From: CALHVX01 sp038757945
GTDB lineage: Bacteria; Pseudomonadota; Gammaproteobacteria; Pseudomonadales; Azotimanducaceae
Length of the DNA stretch: 29,532 nucleotides
Assembly (NCBI GenBank): GCA_038757945.1
Contig: JBCDGJ010000048.1
Coordinates: forward strand, 1 to 29,532
Direction of reading: 5' to 3'
The position numbers and the translations under genes are program-made. This document shows positions 1 to 8,766 of the stretch, one piece after another; position 1 is the first letter of the stretch, and each line of letters begins with the position of its first letter. The notes below the pieces were generated by a model, which saw nothing but the letters and a program-made list of their open reading frames with translations, did no database searches and was not told where the DNA came from.

Positions 1-225
1 ATGATGATGACGCAGTTCATGACCCTGGGTCTGCTCACCGTTGCCGCAGCCTCCGGCGCTGCCCTCGGCTACAGCGCTCGCACCCGCCAGGAGAAGAGGA
101 TCCGCGCTCGGGAAGCAGGTTCTGCAGAGCGGCTGATCGTCGATCAGGGCGCCGTGACAAGGCTTGAAAGCACGTCCGAGGAACCGAAACCGCGGCGCCG
201 CTTCAAACGCAACCAGCCGGTCTGA
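1..225 (+). CDS. Small membrane-anchored hypothetical protein (possibly 5'-truncated)
   Basis: The frame opens with three consecutive ATG codons at the very edge of the window, so the true start may lie outside it. The 74-residue product has one hydrophobic segment at about residues 5-24, then a highly charged tail rich in Arg, Lys and Glu ending in a basic RRRFKR stretch. That is the layout of a single-pass protein with a cytoplasmic basic tail. I do not recognise a family. It is followed by about 130 bp without a gene before the transporter at 358, so operon membership is unclear. Confidence 0.45.
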   Translation: MMMTQFMTLGLLTVAAASGAALGYSARTRQEKRIRAREAGSAERLIVDQGAVTRLESTSEEPKPRRRFKRNQPV

Positions 226-357
226 CCGCGATTCTACTGCCGCGATGACGATGGTATGACGATGGTGCCGGGGTTGGGTGCTGCGCTCTGCGCGTTCGAA
301 TTTGGCGTCGGGCAGCCTTAAGATGCGAGCTGTGCCGGAGCGAGGGAAGGGGCAGCA

Positions 358-1665
358 GTGAAGACGGCTGATCGGGCGCCGGTGGTTGCCTGGGCTATAC
401 TGGCCCTGCTGATGCTCGCGTCCATCGTCAGCTTTGTCGACCGCCAGGTAATGACGATCGTGGTCGAGCCGATGAAGTCGGATTTGGGCGCTACCGATAG
501 CCAGATCGGCTGGCTCTATGGCGTTTTTGCCGTGTTTTACGCCATCGCGGCCTGGCCCATTGCGCTGATGGCGGACCGTAAGTCGCGGAAGCACATCATT
601 GCCGCCGGCGTGTTTTTCTGGTCGATCATGACCCTCGCCTGCGGCCTGTCGCGCCAGTTCTGGCAGGTGTTTGTCGCCCGTATCGGGGTTGGGGTGGGCG
701 AAGCGTCGCTCGGCCCGGCGACGGTGTCCATGGTCGGCGACCTCTTCCCACGCACGCAGATCCCGCTGGCGCTGTCCGTGTTCCAGACCGCGGCCGTCAT
801 GGGGTCTGGTCTCGCGTTCATCATCGGCGGTGTGGTCCTCGAGCTCGTGCAGCAGGCGGATCCGCTCGTGCTGCCGGTAGTCGGCGCCCTTGCACCCTGG
901 CAGCAGACGTTTGTCTACGTCGGGCTCCCCGGCCTGCTGCTGGCCCTGGTCTTTCTGCTTCTGCGCGAACCGCAACGGAAGCGACCTCCGGCGTCGAACA
1001 CGGTGTCGCTCGCTGAGCTGAAGGCGTTCTACCGCAGGAACGGCACCGCGCTGGCCTTTCACCACCTCGGCTTTCTGAGCCTGGCCCTGCTTGGCTATGC
1101 CTTCGTGTTCTGGAGCGTCTCCTACTTCGTTCGCGTGCATGGCGAGGATGCGGCGAGCGCGGCGCGAACTTTTGGCTGGATCTTCCTGCTCACGGGGCCC
1201 ATTGGCCCGGTGGCGGCTGCAATGTTCGCGCGGTTTCTTGCCGGGCGGGGATGTCGTGACGCCAACATTCTCGCGGGGATGGTTGCGGGCTGTCTCGCTG
1301 TTCCGGCGATTGTCCTCATTCAGTTTGCACCCAGCGCAACATGGGCCTACGTGCTGTACGTACCGGCAATGATTTTCGTGAACGCGCCCTTCGGCATTGC
1401 CAACGGCTCGTTGCCGGTCATTGCACCATCGCTGATCCACGCACAGGTTGCTGCGATTTATCTCTTCGTGGTCTCGATCGGCAATCTGCTTGGACCGCCG
1501 ATTGCGGGCTACTTCAACGAGGTGGTGTTCTCGGAAGCGGACGGCGTGCGGTACTCCATTATCAGCCTGACGGTCGGCTTTGGCGTGCTTGGCGTGCTGC
1601 TGTTGCAGCTGGCCCGCCGGCCCTATGCGGCGGCGCTCGAGCACATGGAGGCGGCGGATGCCTGA
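358..1665 (+). CDS. Spinster-like MFS transporter
   Basis: Inner-membrane secondary transporter of the major facilitator superfamily, 435 residues with the usual 12-helix hydrophobic pattern. The N-terminal half has the features of bacterial Spinster-like carriers: an Asp-Arg pair at 28-29 in helix 1, a motif-A loop (MADRKSRK, about 71-78) between helices 2 and 3, and RIGVGVGEASLGPA at about 108-121. The GTG at 358 is preferred because a purine-rich GGAAGGGG precedes it at usual spacing. The substrate cannot be read from sequence; proteobacterial members often sit beside catabolic genes for hydrophobic or aromatic compounds. The sulfatase gene follows on the same strand after about 195 bp that holds no convincing gene, so it may import a sulfated substrate or its product (inference). 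Confidence 0.93.
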   Translation: MKTADRAPVVAWAILALLMLASIVSFVDRQVMTIVVEPMKSDLGATDSQIGWLYGVFAVFYAIAAWPIALMADRKSRKHIIAAGVFFWSIMTLACGLSRQFWQVFVARIGVGVGEASLGPATVSMVGDLFPRTQIPLALSVFQTAAVMGSGLAFIIGGVVLELVQQADPLVLPVVGALAPWQQTFVYVGLPGLLLALVFLLLREPQRKRPPASNTVSLAELKAFYRRNGTALAFHHLGFLSLALLGYAFVFWSVSYFVRVHGEDAASAARTFGWIFLLTGPIGPVAAAMFARFLAGRGCRDANILAGMVAGCLAVPAIVLIQFAPSATWAYVLYVPAMIFVNAPFGIANGSLPVIAPSLIHAQVAAIYLFVVSIGNLLGPPIAGYFNEVVFSEADGVRYSIISLTVGFGVLGVLLLQLARRPYAAALEHMEAADA

Positions 1666-1861
1666 GGGATCGGCGGGTCTTGCCCTGGCCGTGCCGGAGC
1701 GGGTCCGCGTCGCCGGCGGGTCGGCACGCAACGGGCTCTGCTCAGGCGCTGCCCGCCGCGCGCTCGAGCCAGCCGGCGATTGCGGTTGCCGCCCTGGCAG
1801 GTGACAGGAATCCATCGCTCTGCTGTAGTTGCGGAACGGATCATGCACCTGGGGCGGCGTC

Positions 1862-3520
1862 ATGCGGCTGGACTTTCAAAGGCACGGTGGGCCTGGCTGG
1901 CACCGCTGGCGGCACTACCGGGGACTCCTGCTCACGCTTAGCCTCACCGCAGCCCTGGCGTCGGGTGCGGAGCTAGGCCAGGACCCGCGTCCGAACATTG
2001 TGCTCATCGTTGCCGATGACCTTGGCTACGCAGATCTCGGCAGTTTTGGCAGCCGGATCCGTACGCCGAACATTGACCACCTGGCAAGCCAGGGCATTCG
2101 CTTTACGCAGTTTCATACGGCGCCGCAGTGTGCGCCGACCCGAGCAATGCTGTTCAGCGGCAACAACAATCATGTCGCCGGCGTCGGGCGCCAGTATCCG
2201 AGTGCGCTGCTGAGCCAGCATCTGCCGGGTTACGAAGGTCATCTGTCCGACCGGGTTGTTCCCTTCCCCAGGTTGCTTCGCGCAGCCGGTTATCACACTT
2301 ACATCGCCGGCAAGTGGCATCTTGGTAAGGGCGCAATGCAGAGCCCCAAGGCAGCCGGTTTCGAGCGCTCCTTCGTGTTGACTCAGGGTGCCGGTCATCA
2401 CTGGCACGGCAAAGGGTTCCGGAAGGCGGGCTCACTTTACCGTGAGGACGGTCGGGAGGTGTCCTGGCCGGAAGGGGCCTACAGCACGGAGTTCTACACG
2501 GACAAGCTCATCAGTTACCTGGAGCAGGATCGCGACGATGATCGACCGTTTTTGGTGGTGGCGACCTACACGAGCCCGCACTGGCCGCTGCAGGTACCGG
2601 CGGACGAGCTGCAGCGCTATCGGGGTGACTACGATGTTGGCTATGACGCGCTGCGCGAGGAGAACTTTGCCAACCTGAAAGCGGCCGGGATCGTTCCGCA
2701 GCAGAGCGAGCTCCCGCCCCGGAACAGTGCGATCACACCCTGGAACGCGCTCGCTCCGGAAGACCGACGCCGCGAGGCACGCAAGATGGAGCTGTATGCC
2801 GCCATGGTCGAGAACCTCGACACCCACGTCGGCAGGCTCCTCGACTACCTGCGTCAGCGCGATCTCTACGACGAAACGCTCGTGCTGTTCATGTCTGACA
2901 ACGGTGCAGCGCAAGAGGACTTCTACGCCAGTGGTCCCTATCGAGCCTTCATCCGAGCCAACTACGACAACGCCTACGAGAAGATGGGGACGCCGGAATC
3001 CTGGGTCGCCTATGGGGCAGCCTGGGCGGAAGCCGGATCCGCACCTTTCAGCCGCTTCAAGGGGTATGCCCGCGAGGGGGGCATCACAGCGCCGCTGATC
3101 ATCGCCGGTGCTGGCGTTACCCCACGCGGTGTGATCAACCGAAACTACCTGACGGTCATGGACCTTGCGCCGACCTTTCTCGAGGTGGGCAAAGCCGACT
3201 ATCCGGCGGACGGCTACAGCGTGCCCCTGGGTAATAGCATGACCGGGCTGTTGCAGGGCGATGCGACGGCCCTGCACGGGGAGGATCATGTCACGACGCT
3301 CTACCATCGAGGCCATGGCTTCATCCGTCAGGGCTTCTGGAAGCTCGTCAGCCTCGAGCCTCCGTTCGATGAGTCGGCCTTGAAGCTGTTCAATCTCGAG
3401 AACGATCCGGGGGAGACGACTGATCTGCGTGATCGTGAGCCAGAGCGCTACGCTGCTCTGCTCGAGCTGTGGCGCACGCGGCGCGTCACCTATGGCATTG
3501 TGCTGCCGCAGGATCTTTGA
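1862..3520 (+). CDS. Secreted type I arylsulfatase, AtsA-like
   Basis: Hydrolyses sulfate esters. An N-terminal hydrophobic signal segment (about residues 20-36) predicts export. The active-site signature is Cys90-Ala-Pro-Thr-Arg94, where Cys90 would be converted to formylglycine by a generating enzyme not encoded in this window. Metal ligands are visible as Asp52-Asp53 (VADDLGYAD) and Asp346-Asn347 (MSDNGA), and the KWHLGK active-site motif is present. The whole chain resembles, from memory, Pseudomonas aeruginosa AtsA, including PGYEGHL, SPHWPLQ and a C-terminal LENDPGET segment. The longer frame starts at a TTG at 1829; the ATG at 1862 is preferred because it follows a GGGGCGG stretch and leaves a normal signal peptide. 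Product is 552 residues. The deacetylase-fold gene starts 21 bp after the stop, suggesting co-transcription. The natural substrate is unknown. Confidence 0.95.
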   Translation: MRLDFQRHGGPGWHRWRHYRGLLLTLSLTAALASGAELGQDPRPNIVLIVADDLGYADLGSFGSRIRTPNIDHLASQGIRFTQFHTAPQCAPTRAMLFSGNNNHVAGVGRQYPSALLSQHLPGYEGHLSDRVVPFPRLLRAAGYHTYIAGKWHLGKGAMQSPKAAGFERSFVLTQGAGHHWHGKGFRKAGSLYREDGREVSWPEGAYSTEFYTDKLISYLEQDRDDDRPFLVVATYTSPHWPLQVPADELQRYRGDYDVGYDALREENFANLKAAGIVPQQSELPPRNSAITPWNALAPEDRRREARKMELYAAMVENLDTHVGRLLDYLRQRDLYDETLVLFMSDNGAAQEDFYASGPYRAFIRANYDNAYEKMGTPESWVAYGAAWAEAGSAPFSRFKGYAREGGITAPLIIAGAGVTPRGVINRNYLTVMDLAPTFLEVGKADYPADGYSVPLGNSMTGLLQGDATALHGEDHVTTLYHRGHGFIRQGFWKLVSLEPPFDESALKLFNLENDPGETTDLRDREPERYAALLELWRTRRVTYGIVLPQDL

Positions 3521-3541
3521 GCGCGTTTCGCCGCAGCAGCT

Positions 3542-4411
3542 ATGCCCGCATTACGTTACCCGTATTCAGCCATCCCCGATCGGGCCGACTTCAGCTGGCC
3601 CGGGAGTCGGCGGCTTGCCGTCTACGTCGGGCTGAACCTCGAATGGTTCCGCTTTGGTGAAGGCCTGGGCGCTGAACTGGCGCCCGGTGGACCGCAGCCT
3701 GATGTGCTCAACTATGCCTGGCGCGACTACGGTAACCGGGTTGGCGCCTGGCGAATGCTCGAGCTGTTCGACGAGCTCGAGCTGTCGGCAACGGTCCTCG
3801 CCAATTCCGAGCTGTATGAAGCCTGCCCGGGTCTGATCGAAGCCTTCCGCGAGCGCGGTGACGAGATCGCCGGCCACGGTCGCAGCAATGCCGAGCGGCA
3901 GGGGACGCTGACCGAGGCCGACGAACGGACGCTGATCGAGGAGGCCACCGCGATCCTGACCCAGCAGGAGGGCAGGGTACCCAAAGGGTGGCTTGGGCCA
4001 TGGATCAGCGAGAGTCCCGTCACGCCGGATCTGCTCCATGAGGCGGGCTACGAGTACATCCTCGACTGGTGTCATGACGATCAGCCCACCTGGATGCAAA
4101 CTCGCGGCGGGCGCATCCTCTGCGTACCGTATCCGCAGGAGCTGAACGACATTCCCCAGATCGTCGGTCGCAGGCAGGAAGGGGCGGCCTTTGCCGCGAT
4201 GATCATCGACGCCTTTGACGTGTTACGGGAGGAGTGCGCGCGGCGCCCGCTGGTCATGGGTATCGCGCTGCACCCGTACATCGTGGGTCAGCCCCATCGC
4301 TTCAAGCATCTCGCCGGTGCTCTGCGATTGCTCCACCAACGAGCCGACGAGCGCGTCTGGTTTACCACGGCCGGCGCCATCAACGATCACTTTCGCACAC
4401 TTGGCCGCTAA
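3542..4411 (+). CDS. Polysaccharide deacetylase-fold (CE4) protein, PuuE-like subgroup
   Basis: 289-residue NodB/CE4-fold protein of the subgroup that includes PuuE allantoinase. Diagnostic stretches are LNYAWRDYGNRVG (56-68), the single-histidine motif GHGRSN (111-116) and the C-terminal ALHPYIVGQPHR (242-253). The TFDDG motif 1 and the HxxxH zinc motif of classical chitin and peptidoglycan deacetylases are not visible; motif 1 is replaced by a NLEW segment. It may therefore be a metal-independent amidohydrolase on a small molecule rather than a polysaccharide deacetylase; this is inference from the missing residues. There is no signal peptide, which also argues against cell-wall action. It lies 21 bp behind the sulfatase and probably shares its transcript. 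No strong ribosome binding site precedes the ATG. Confidence 0.9.
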   Translation: MPALRYPYSAIPDRADFSWPGSRRLAVYVGLNLEWFRFGEGLGAELAPGGPQPDVLNYAWRDYGNRVGAWRMLELFDELELSATVLANSELYEACPGLIEAFRERGDEIAGHGRSNAERQGTLTEADERTLIEEATAILTQQEGRVPKGWLGPWISESPVTPDLLHEAGYEYILDWCHDDQPTWMQTRGGRILCVPYPQELNDIPQIVGRRQEGAAFAAMIIDAFDVLREECARRPLVMGIALHPYIVGQPHRFKHLAGALRLLHQRADERVWFTTAGAINDHFRTLGR

Positions 4412-4512
4412 CGTACTGGCTCGCGGCATTTACGCTGGTGTGGTTGCCGGTACGCCCGCGACCGGGCCCTGGATTCCAGCGGTGCCTGCCGATTGCTGTC
4501 AGGCCGGTCAGG

Positions 4513-5941
4513 TCAGAGCGCGGCCCCTGCATTCGTCAGGACTTCCACCGGTGGCGGCTGCCAGGAACCGTCCAGTGCTGCTTGCTCTGGCCAGTAAATG
4601 CGCAGCAGGATCTTGAATTCGCCCTGCGGGGTAGGCACCCAGTTCGTGCCTTCCGTGGCAGGGCGCTGTGCATGCAGGTAGACGTCGAGCGATCCATCCG
4701 CATTGAAGGTTAACGCATGGTTGCTGCCGATGGAGTAGCGGTCTTCTTCATTCGCTTCCAGATAACCTTCGGCATCGTAGGCGGTGACCGACCAGAAGGC
4801 GTTGGTGGGCGGTGTCTGCCCGGCGGGGAAATGAAGGCGGTATGGCGTGCCACCGCGCAACGGCTCCAGGCCTGCATCAAGCTGGGTAACACCGTACACC
4901 GCGTCTTCTACCAGGTTGGCGCCAAGCCCCCACATGCCCAGTAGGCCCGTCGGGCATAGTCGGTACCCCAGGTTCCCATCCGTTCGGTATAAAGGTCCAG
5001 CCGTCTGCCTGCGCCCGTCCTTTGTAGAATGCGTCTCGATAGGCTGACTGTTTTGCGCGGGCGCCCTCGGCCAGCGCTTCGCGCACCGGCGTTGGCAGCT
5101 CCGCCCAGGAAGCGGCCTCCGGTGTCCACCCGAACTCTGCAAGCAGCGCCAGCATTTCGGCATCTGCGGGAGGTGATGGGTTGTTGGCCCATTGCTTCTG
5201 AAAAGTTTCGAAGAACGCAGCGGCCGGCATCTCGAGCGTGTAGGGCACGGGCAGCCGTACTTCGGCGAAGCTGAATTCGGCCTGGTAGTCGGCATACGGA
5301 TCAGCGCCGTCGCGATGCTCGCGGAGCGTCAGCAGCCGGTACTGGCCCTGCAGCAGGGCTGCTCCGAGTGCGTCTTGTGGACTGTCGGCCTGTATGCGAC
5401 CGGTAATCCAGACCATGTTCGTGGGTGCAACGATGGTCTCGTAGCCTTCGAGGGTCTGTTCCGCATCCCGCTCGTTCGCGATGAGGTACTTCTGTGCTGC
5501 CTGTCCCGTGGTGTGCGAGCCGAGCGAGCGAAAGGTGTTGGTCCATGCATCCAGCAACGGCATGACGTAGTAGCGGTCGCCCATGTCGGGGATCTCGAAG
5601 AGCACGGGTCCCTGGCTCAGGTCAAGCCAGCCGACGCTGTAGAGCGTGTTGCGATTGCCCAGCACCACGGCCTTGTTCTGCGGCTGCGCGAGGTTGGCAA
5701 AGTGAATGAAGTGGTTCGGCGTGGAAGGTGGGCGGAAAGGCGCGGTCAGCATCAGGTCCTGGCTGATCTTCATGATGACGAGGGGGTAGGCGTAGTCATA
5801 AATCGCTTCTGCCTGCGTCTGGGACGGTACGAAGGTATACAGCCCGACGTCCTGTTGCGGTCCGGGAGCAGGTTGTTCCGTGCAGCCGCTGAGCAGCACC
5901 GTGGCTATAGCAGTGATTCGAAGTGAGTTCCGAATTCTCAT
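4513..5941 (-). pseudogene. DUF1254/DUF1214 lipoprotein gene broken by two frameshifts
   Basis: The N-terminal part is read in one frame from ATG 5941: a lipoprotein signal with lipobox LLSGC (Cys20), then a DUF1254 domain (YDYAYPLVIM and onward). Homology then jumps frame twice. Near 4978-4990 it moves from GWTFIPN into RMGTWGTDYARRAYW, and near 4932-4945 it moves again into GLGANLVEDAVYG and the DUF1214 core, ending at 4513. Both jumps correspond to one missing base, and restoring two bases gives about 476 residues, normal for the family. Left alone, translation continues out of frame to a stop at 4877, losing DUF1214. The start overlaps the stop of the upstream hydroxylase gene in an ATGA, implying translational coupling. 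The molecular function of the family is unknown. Real decay and assembly error are both possible. Confidence 0.85.
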
Positions 5942-6771
5942 GTACGCGATTCTGTTGCGGGTTGCTGAACGGCGGTACTTGCGGTGACGAGCGGCCAGAA
6001 CAGTTGCTCACCCACGCTCGTGTCCGGGAGGTTTTCTACGCCGTAGGTTTCGGGATAACGCCGTGTGATCTTTGCGGTGCCGAACAGGACATCCCAGAAG
6101 AACAACAGGTTTCCGTAGTTGCCCTTGTAGTGCGTCACGCCATCGGCCGCGTGCTTACCGTGATGGGCACTGTGGGTTGCCGGGGTGGAGATGGTCCGCT
6201 CCAGCAGCCACATCAGCGGTGCCAGCGCGCGGATCCGGTACAGCGGCTCATCCCAACGCACGTCTGAGTGGGCGCCGAAGATCACCGCCATCTTGATGAC
6301 AATGTAGATCGTGTAGACCCAGCCGCCCCCCAGGTAAATCAGCACACCGGACAACCACAGCCCAGGCATCATCAGGTAGTAGAAGAAATTGTTGCGGTAG
6401 ACCACGCGGATGGACAGGTACGGCGCGTTGTGGTGCGGGCGGTGCAGCTTGTAGAGCCACGGTACGCTGTGCGACAGCCGGTGCCATCCGTACTGGGTGA
6501 GATCGTCGACCAGCAGAAAGCAGGCGAAAATCGCGAGCGCCGGCCAGTCCTCGATTACGCCCGCGCTGCCGGGGAACAGCAGCGCACCCAGCCCCAGTCC
6601 CCCTGCCGTTGCAAGGGGCTGTACCACCAGAGCCAGCAAAGCCGTGCTCGACGCTTCCACCACGGCATCGTCACGGGTCTGCTGCCGTTTACGGAAGAAC
6701 CGGGTAAATACGATCTCGAGCCCCAGGAAGGTCAGAAAGATCAAACCGATAACGATGAGCTCCGGGGACAT
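5938..6771 (-). CDS. Fatty acid hydroxylase / sterol desaturase family di-iron membrane enzyme
   Basis: Integral-membrane di-iron oxygenase that hydroxylates or desaturates lipid-like substrates. All histidine clusters are present in 277 residues: HRLSH (97-101), HRPHH (110-114), an extra His168, and THSAHHGKH (199-207) followed by His214. Hydrophobic segments lie at about 5-22, 42-65, 78-95 and 130-165. The ATG at 6771 has an AGGAG about 12 bases upstream. The stop overlaps the start of the DUF1254 gene (ATGA), so the two were one transcriptional and translational unit. The Crp/Fnr gene is divergent, only about 90 bp away, and could control this unit. Sequence does not distinguish a sterol, fatty acid, alkylglycerol or carotenoid substrate. 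Confidence 0.94.
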   Translation of the reverse strand: MSPELIVIGLIFLTFLGLEIVFTRFFRKRQQTRDDAVVEASSTALLALVVQPLATAGGLGLGALLFPGSAGVIEDWPALAIFACFLLVDDLTQYGWHRLSHSVPWLYKLHRPHHNAPYLSIRVVYRNNFFYYLMMPGLWLSGVLIYLGGGWVYTIYIVIKMAVIFGAHSDVRWDEPLYRIRALAPLMWLLERTISTPATHSAHHGKHAADGVTHYKGNYGNLLFFWDVLFGTAKITRRYPETYGVENLPDTSVGEQLFWPLVTASTAVQQPATESRT

Positions 6772-6826
6772 GGCGGTTGCTGCTCCTGTCGCTGCGATGG
6801 AGCGGGAAGCTTAGTCGCCCATGCGC

Positions 6827-6850
6827 TGCTAGAATGCCAACTTTTTAGCA
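6827..6850. promoter_or_regulatory. Inverted repeat between divergent hydroxylase and Crp/Fnr genes
   Basis: TGCTA at 6827-6831 and its inverse TAGCA at 6846-6850 are separated by 14 bases, directly before the Crp/Fnr start. The spacing would suit a dimeric regulator. It does not match the classical CRP or FNR consensus, and five-base arms can arise by chance, so this is a weak candidate autoregulatory site. Confidence 0.25.
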
Positions 6851-6860
6851 TTTGAGCGCC

Positions 6861-7532
6861 ATGCAGGATCTCCTTACCGCCCGGGTGCCGCTGCTTCAGG
6901 ACCTCGTTGCGCCAGAGTTCTACGAGCTGATCCAGCGGCGCTCCCAGCGCCGGGTCTTCAACGACAAACAGCTCATCCACCATCGCGGTGATACCCGTCC
7001 TGCGCTCTCAATCGTGGAGAGTGGGTGCGTGCGCGTTGGCAACGTCGGCGTAGACGGCTCGTACCTGACCACCTCCATCCTCACCAGAGGTCAAACCTTC
7101 GGGGAGTTCACGCTGCTCGCGGATCTGCCGCGTACTCATGAGGCCACTGCGGTGGGCGCTACGGTGGTCACGCAGCTGAGCCAGGTCCAGTTTCGGCGGC
7201 TGTACCGCAGCGATCCACAATTCAGCACGGCGTTGCTGAAGATCGCGCTGCTGCGCACGCACGCGATTCTCGAGTTCGTAGATGATCTTCGCCGGCTGCC
7301 GCTGACCGTAAGAGTTGCCAAGTTCTTTCTGGCCCGTGCGCAGGACGGGGAGCTGCGCCTGCGCCAGGAGGACCTGTCTTTTACCTTCGGCGTGTCCCGC
7401 GTCTCCATGGGTAAAGCTCTGAAGCAACTGGCCACGGAGGGCGTGCTGACGCTTGGCTACGGCAGGATTCTTCTCCATGGCCCGCAGCTGCGTGACTGGG
7501 TCGCGCAGGGGTCGCTGGTCGCCGCCGTGTAG
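6861..7532 (+). CDS. Crp/Fnr-family transcriptional regulator
   Basis: Predicted DNA-binding regulator of 223 residues. The N-terminal half is a cyclic-nucleotide-binding-like beta barrel with the turn GQTFGEFTLLAD (about 73-84), followed by a long dimerisation helix and a C-terminal winged helix (LRQEDLSFTFGVSRVSMGKALKQL, second helix about residues 175-188). No cluster of cysteines typical of FNR iron-sulfur proteins is seen, so the signal is unknown. The ATG at 6861 is chosen; a TTG three codons upstream is also in frame. It is divergent from the hydroxylase/DUF1254 unit and lies just upstream of the Rieske operon on the same strand. Either could be its target (inference from position). 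Confidence 0.9.
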   Translation: MQDLLTARVPLLQDLVAPEFYELIQRRSQRRVFNDKQLIHHRGDTRPALSIVESGCVRVGNVGVDGSYLTTSILTRGQTFGEFTLLADLPRTHEATAVGATVVTQLSQVQFRRLYRSDPQFSTALLKIALLRTHAILEFVDDLRRLPLTVRVAKFFLARAQDGELRLRQEDLSFTFGVSRVSMGKALKQLATEGVLTLGYGRILLHGPQLRDWVAQGSLVAAV

Positions 7533-7565
7533 CCGGAACTGCTCTTCGCTAGATGTTCCAGGCGC

Positions 7566-7594
7566 TTGCAAGTATGAGACATTAGTGTCTCAAT
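7566..7594 (+). promoter_or_regulatory. Candidate promoter with operator palindrome for the Rieske operon
   Basis: A perfect inverted repeat TGAGACA-TTAG-TGTCTCA occupies 7575-7592, with outer CAA/TTG bases also symmetric. It sits in the spacer and -10 region of a plausible sigma-70 promoter: TTGCAA at 7566-7571, 17 bases, CTCAAT at 7589-7594. It is about 45 bp before the Rieske start codon. This geometry suits repression by a TetR dimer, and the TetR gene ending the same operon is the obvious candidate ligand-responsive repressor. The palindrome is observed; the promoter and binding protein are inferred. Confidence 0.5.
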
Positions 7595-7636
7595 GTTGCC
7601 ACGCGTGTGAGGTGCGGACCAAGAGGGCGATGGGCA

Positions 7637-8749
7637 ATGACGACACTCGAGAATCTGCGGGATCTGGCTCTGCGCCCGCTGGAGGAGGCGGAATCCCTGC
7701 CATTTACGGCTTATACGGATGAGGCGGTCTTTGCTGCAGAGCGGGCGAAGATCTTTCACGATGAGTGGGTGTTCGTCTGCCAGGAGCCGGAGCTTCCAGA
7801 GCCCGGCGACTATTTCGCCATCACAATTGCTGACGAGCCGATGTTCGTCATGCGGGGTCGGGATGGCGCGCTCAGGGCGCTCTCGAACATCTGCCGCCAC
7901 CGCGGCACGCAGCTGCTTGACGAGGGATACGGACGCGTCGAGCAGTACGTGACCTGTCCCTATCACGCCTGGGCCTTTGACCTGAATGGCCAGCTGGAAG
8001 CCATTCCCTACAACAAGCTTATTGCTGTAGATCGGGCCGCCCACAGCCTGGTGGCGTTCCACTGTGAGGTCTGGCACGGCCTCGTGTTTGTGCATCTTGG
8101 CGACGCTCCGAAACCGCTTGCTGAACGCTTTCGGCATATGGCCGACTACTTCCCGGAGTTTGAGATTGATCGCTTTCAATCGGTGTCCAGCGGTGAGCCC
8201 GAGTTCTGGGATGCCAACTGGAAGCTGGTGATGGAAAACGCGATGGAGAGCTACCATCTGTTCAAGGTGCATGCGCCGACGCTGGAGGTGGTTTCTCCGA
8301 CCCGGGGAGCCTATTACCTGGCCGGCAGCTCCGAATGGTCGTTGACCGGCGGCGAGCTCAGCTACGGGAACAACGAACTGGACCGGTACTATGTGCTGCT
8401 GTCCATGGCACCGTCTTTTGTTGGCGTGCTGACCAACGGCAGCCTCGGCTGGCTTTCCGCGCATCCGCTCGGTGTCAACCGAACCATGGTGCGCTCGGGT
8501 GCGATCAGCGTGGCGGGCGGTCAGCGCAGGGCTTCCGATGACGATTTCACGCGCGCCTTCTTTCTCGAGGACAAGCTCATCTGTGAGCGTGTGCAGATCG
8601 GCATGAGCGCTCGCAAGGGGCGCGGTGGCAAGCTGGTAGACATGGAGCGCGTGGTGACGGACTTTCACCAGTTTCTGGCGACGCGCCTGTTCGATCTGCC
8701 GCCCACGGAGTTCTTTGCGGAACCGAAGACCCAGGCGACCGGCAGCTGA
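7637..8749 (+). CDS. Rieske non-heme iron ring-hydroxylating oxygenase, large subunit
   Basis: Alpha subunit of a ring-hydroxylating or demethylating oxygenase, 370 residues. The Rieske [2Fe-2S] ligands are Cys86, His88, Cys107 and His110 (CRHRG and CPYH). The catalytic domain shows NWKLVMEN followed by ESYHLFKVH: bridging acid Glu204, iron ligands His207 and His212, and a C-terminal Asp312 in EDKLICE. The ATG at 7637 is preferred over the longer GTG start at 7607 because an AAGAGGG precedes it and family similarity begins there. No beta subunit, ferredoxin or reductase lies nearby, so electrons must come from elsewhere in the genome. It is followed 17 bp later by a GPH symporter and then a TetR regulator, a regulated catabolic operon. 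The substrate cannot be deduced. Confidence 0.95.
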   Translation: MTTLENLRDLALRPLEEAESLPFTAYTDEAVFAAERAKIFHDEWVFVCQEPELPEPGDYFAITIADEPMFVMRGRDGALRALSNICRHRGTQLLDEGYGRVEQYVTCPYHAWAFDLNGQLEAIPYNKLIAVDRAAHSLVAFHCEVWHGLVFVHLGDAPKPLAERFRHMADYFPEFEIDRFQSVSSGEPEFWDANWKLVMENAMESYHLFKVHAPTLEVVSPTRGAYYLAGSSEWSLTGGELSYGNNELDRYYVLLSMAPSFVGVLTNGSLGWLSAHPLGVNRTMVRSGAISVAGGQRRASDDDFTRAFFLEDKLICERVQIGMSARKGRGGKLVDMERVVTDFHQFLATRLFDLPPTEFFAEPKTQATGS

Positions 8750-8766
8750 TGCGCTCCTGACACCCG

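Noticed and set aside
1659..1804. 48-residue frame starting inside the transporter stop region
   Set aside because: Gly/Ala/Arg/Cys-rich, no homology and no ribosome binding site; probably intergenic.
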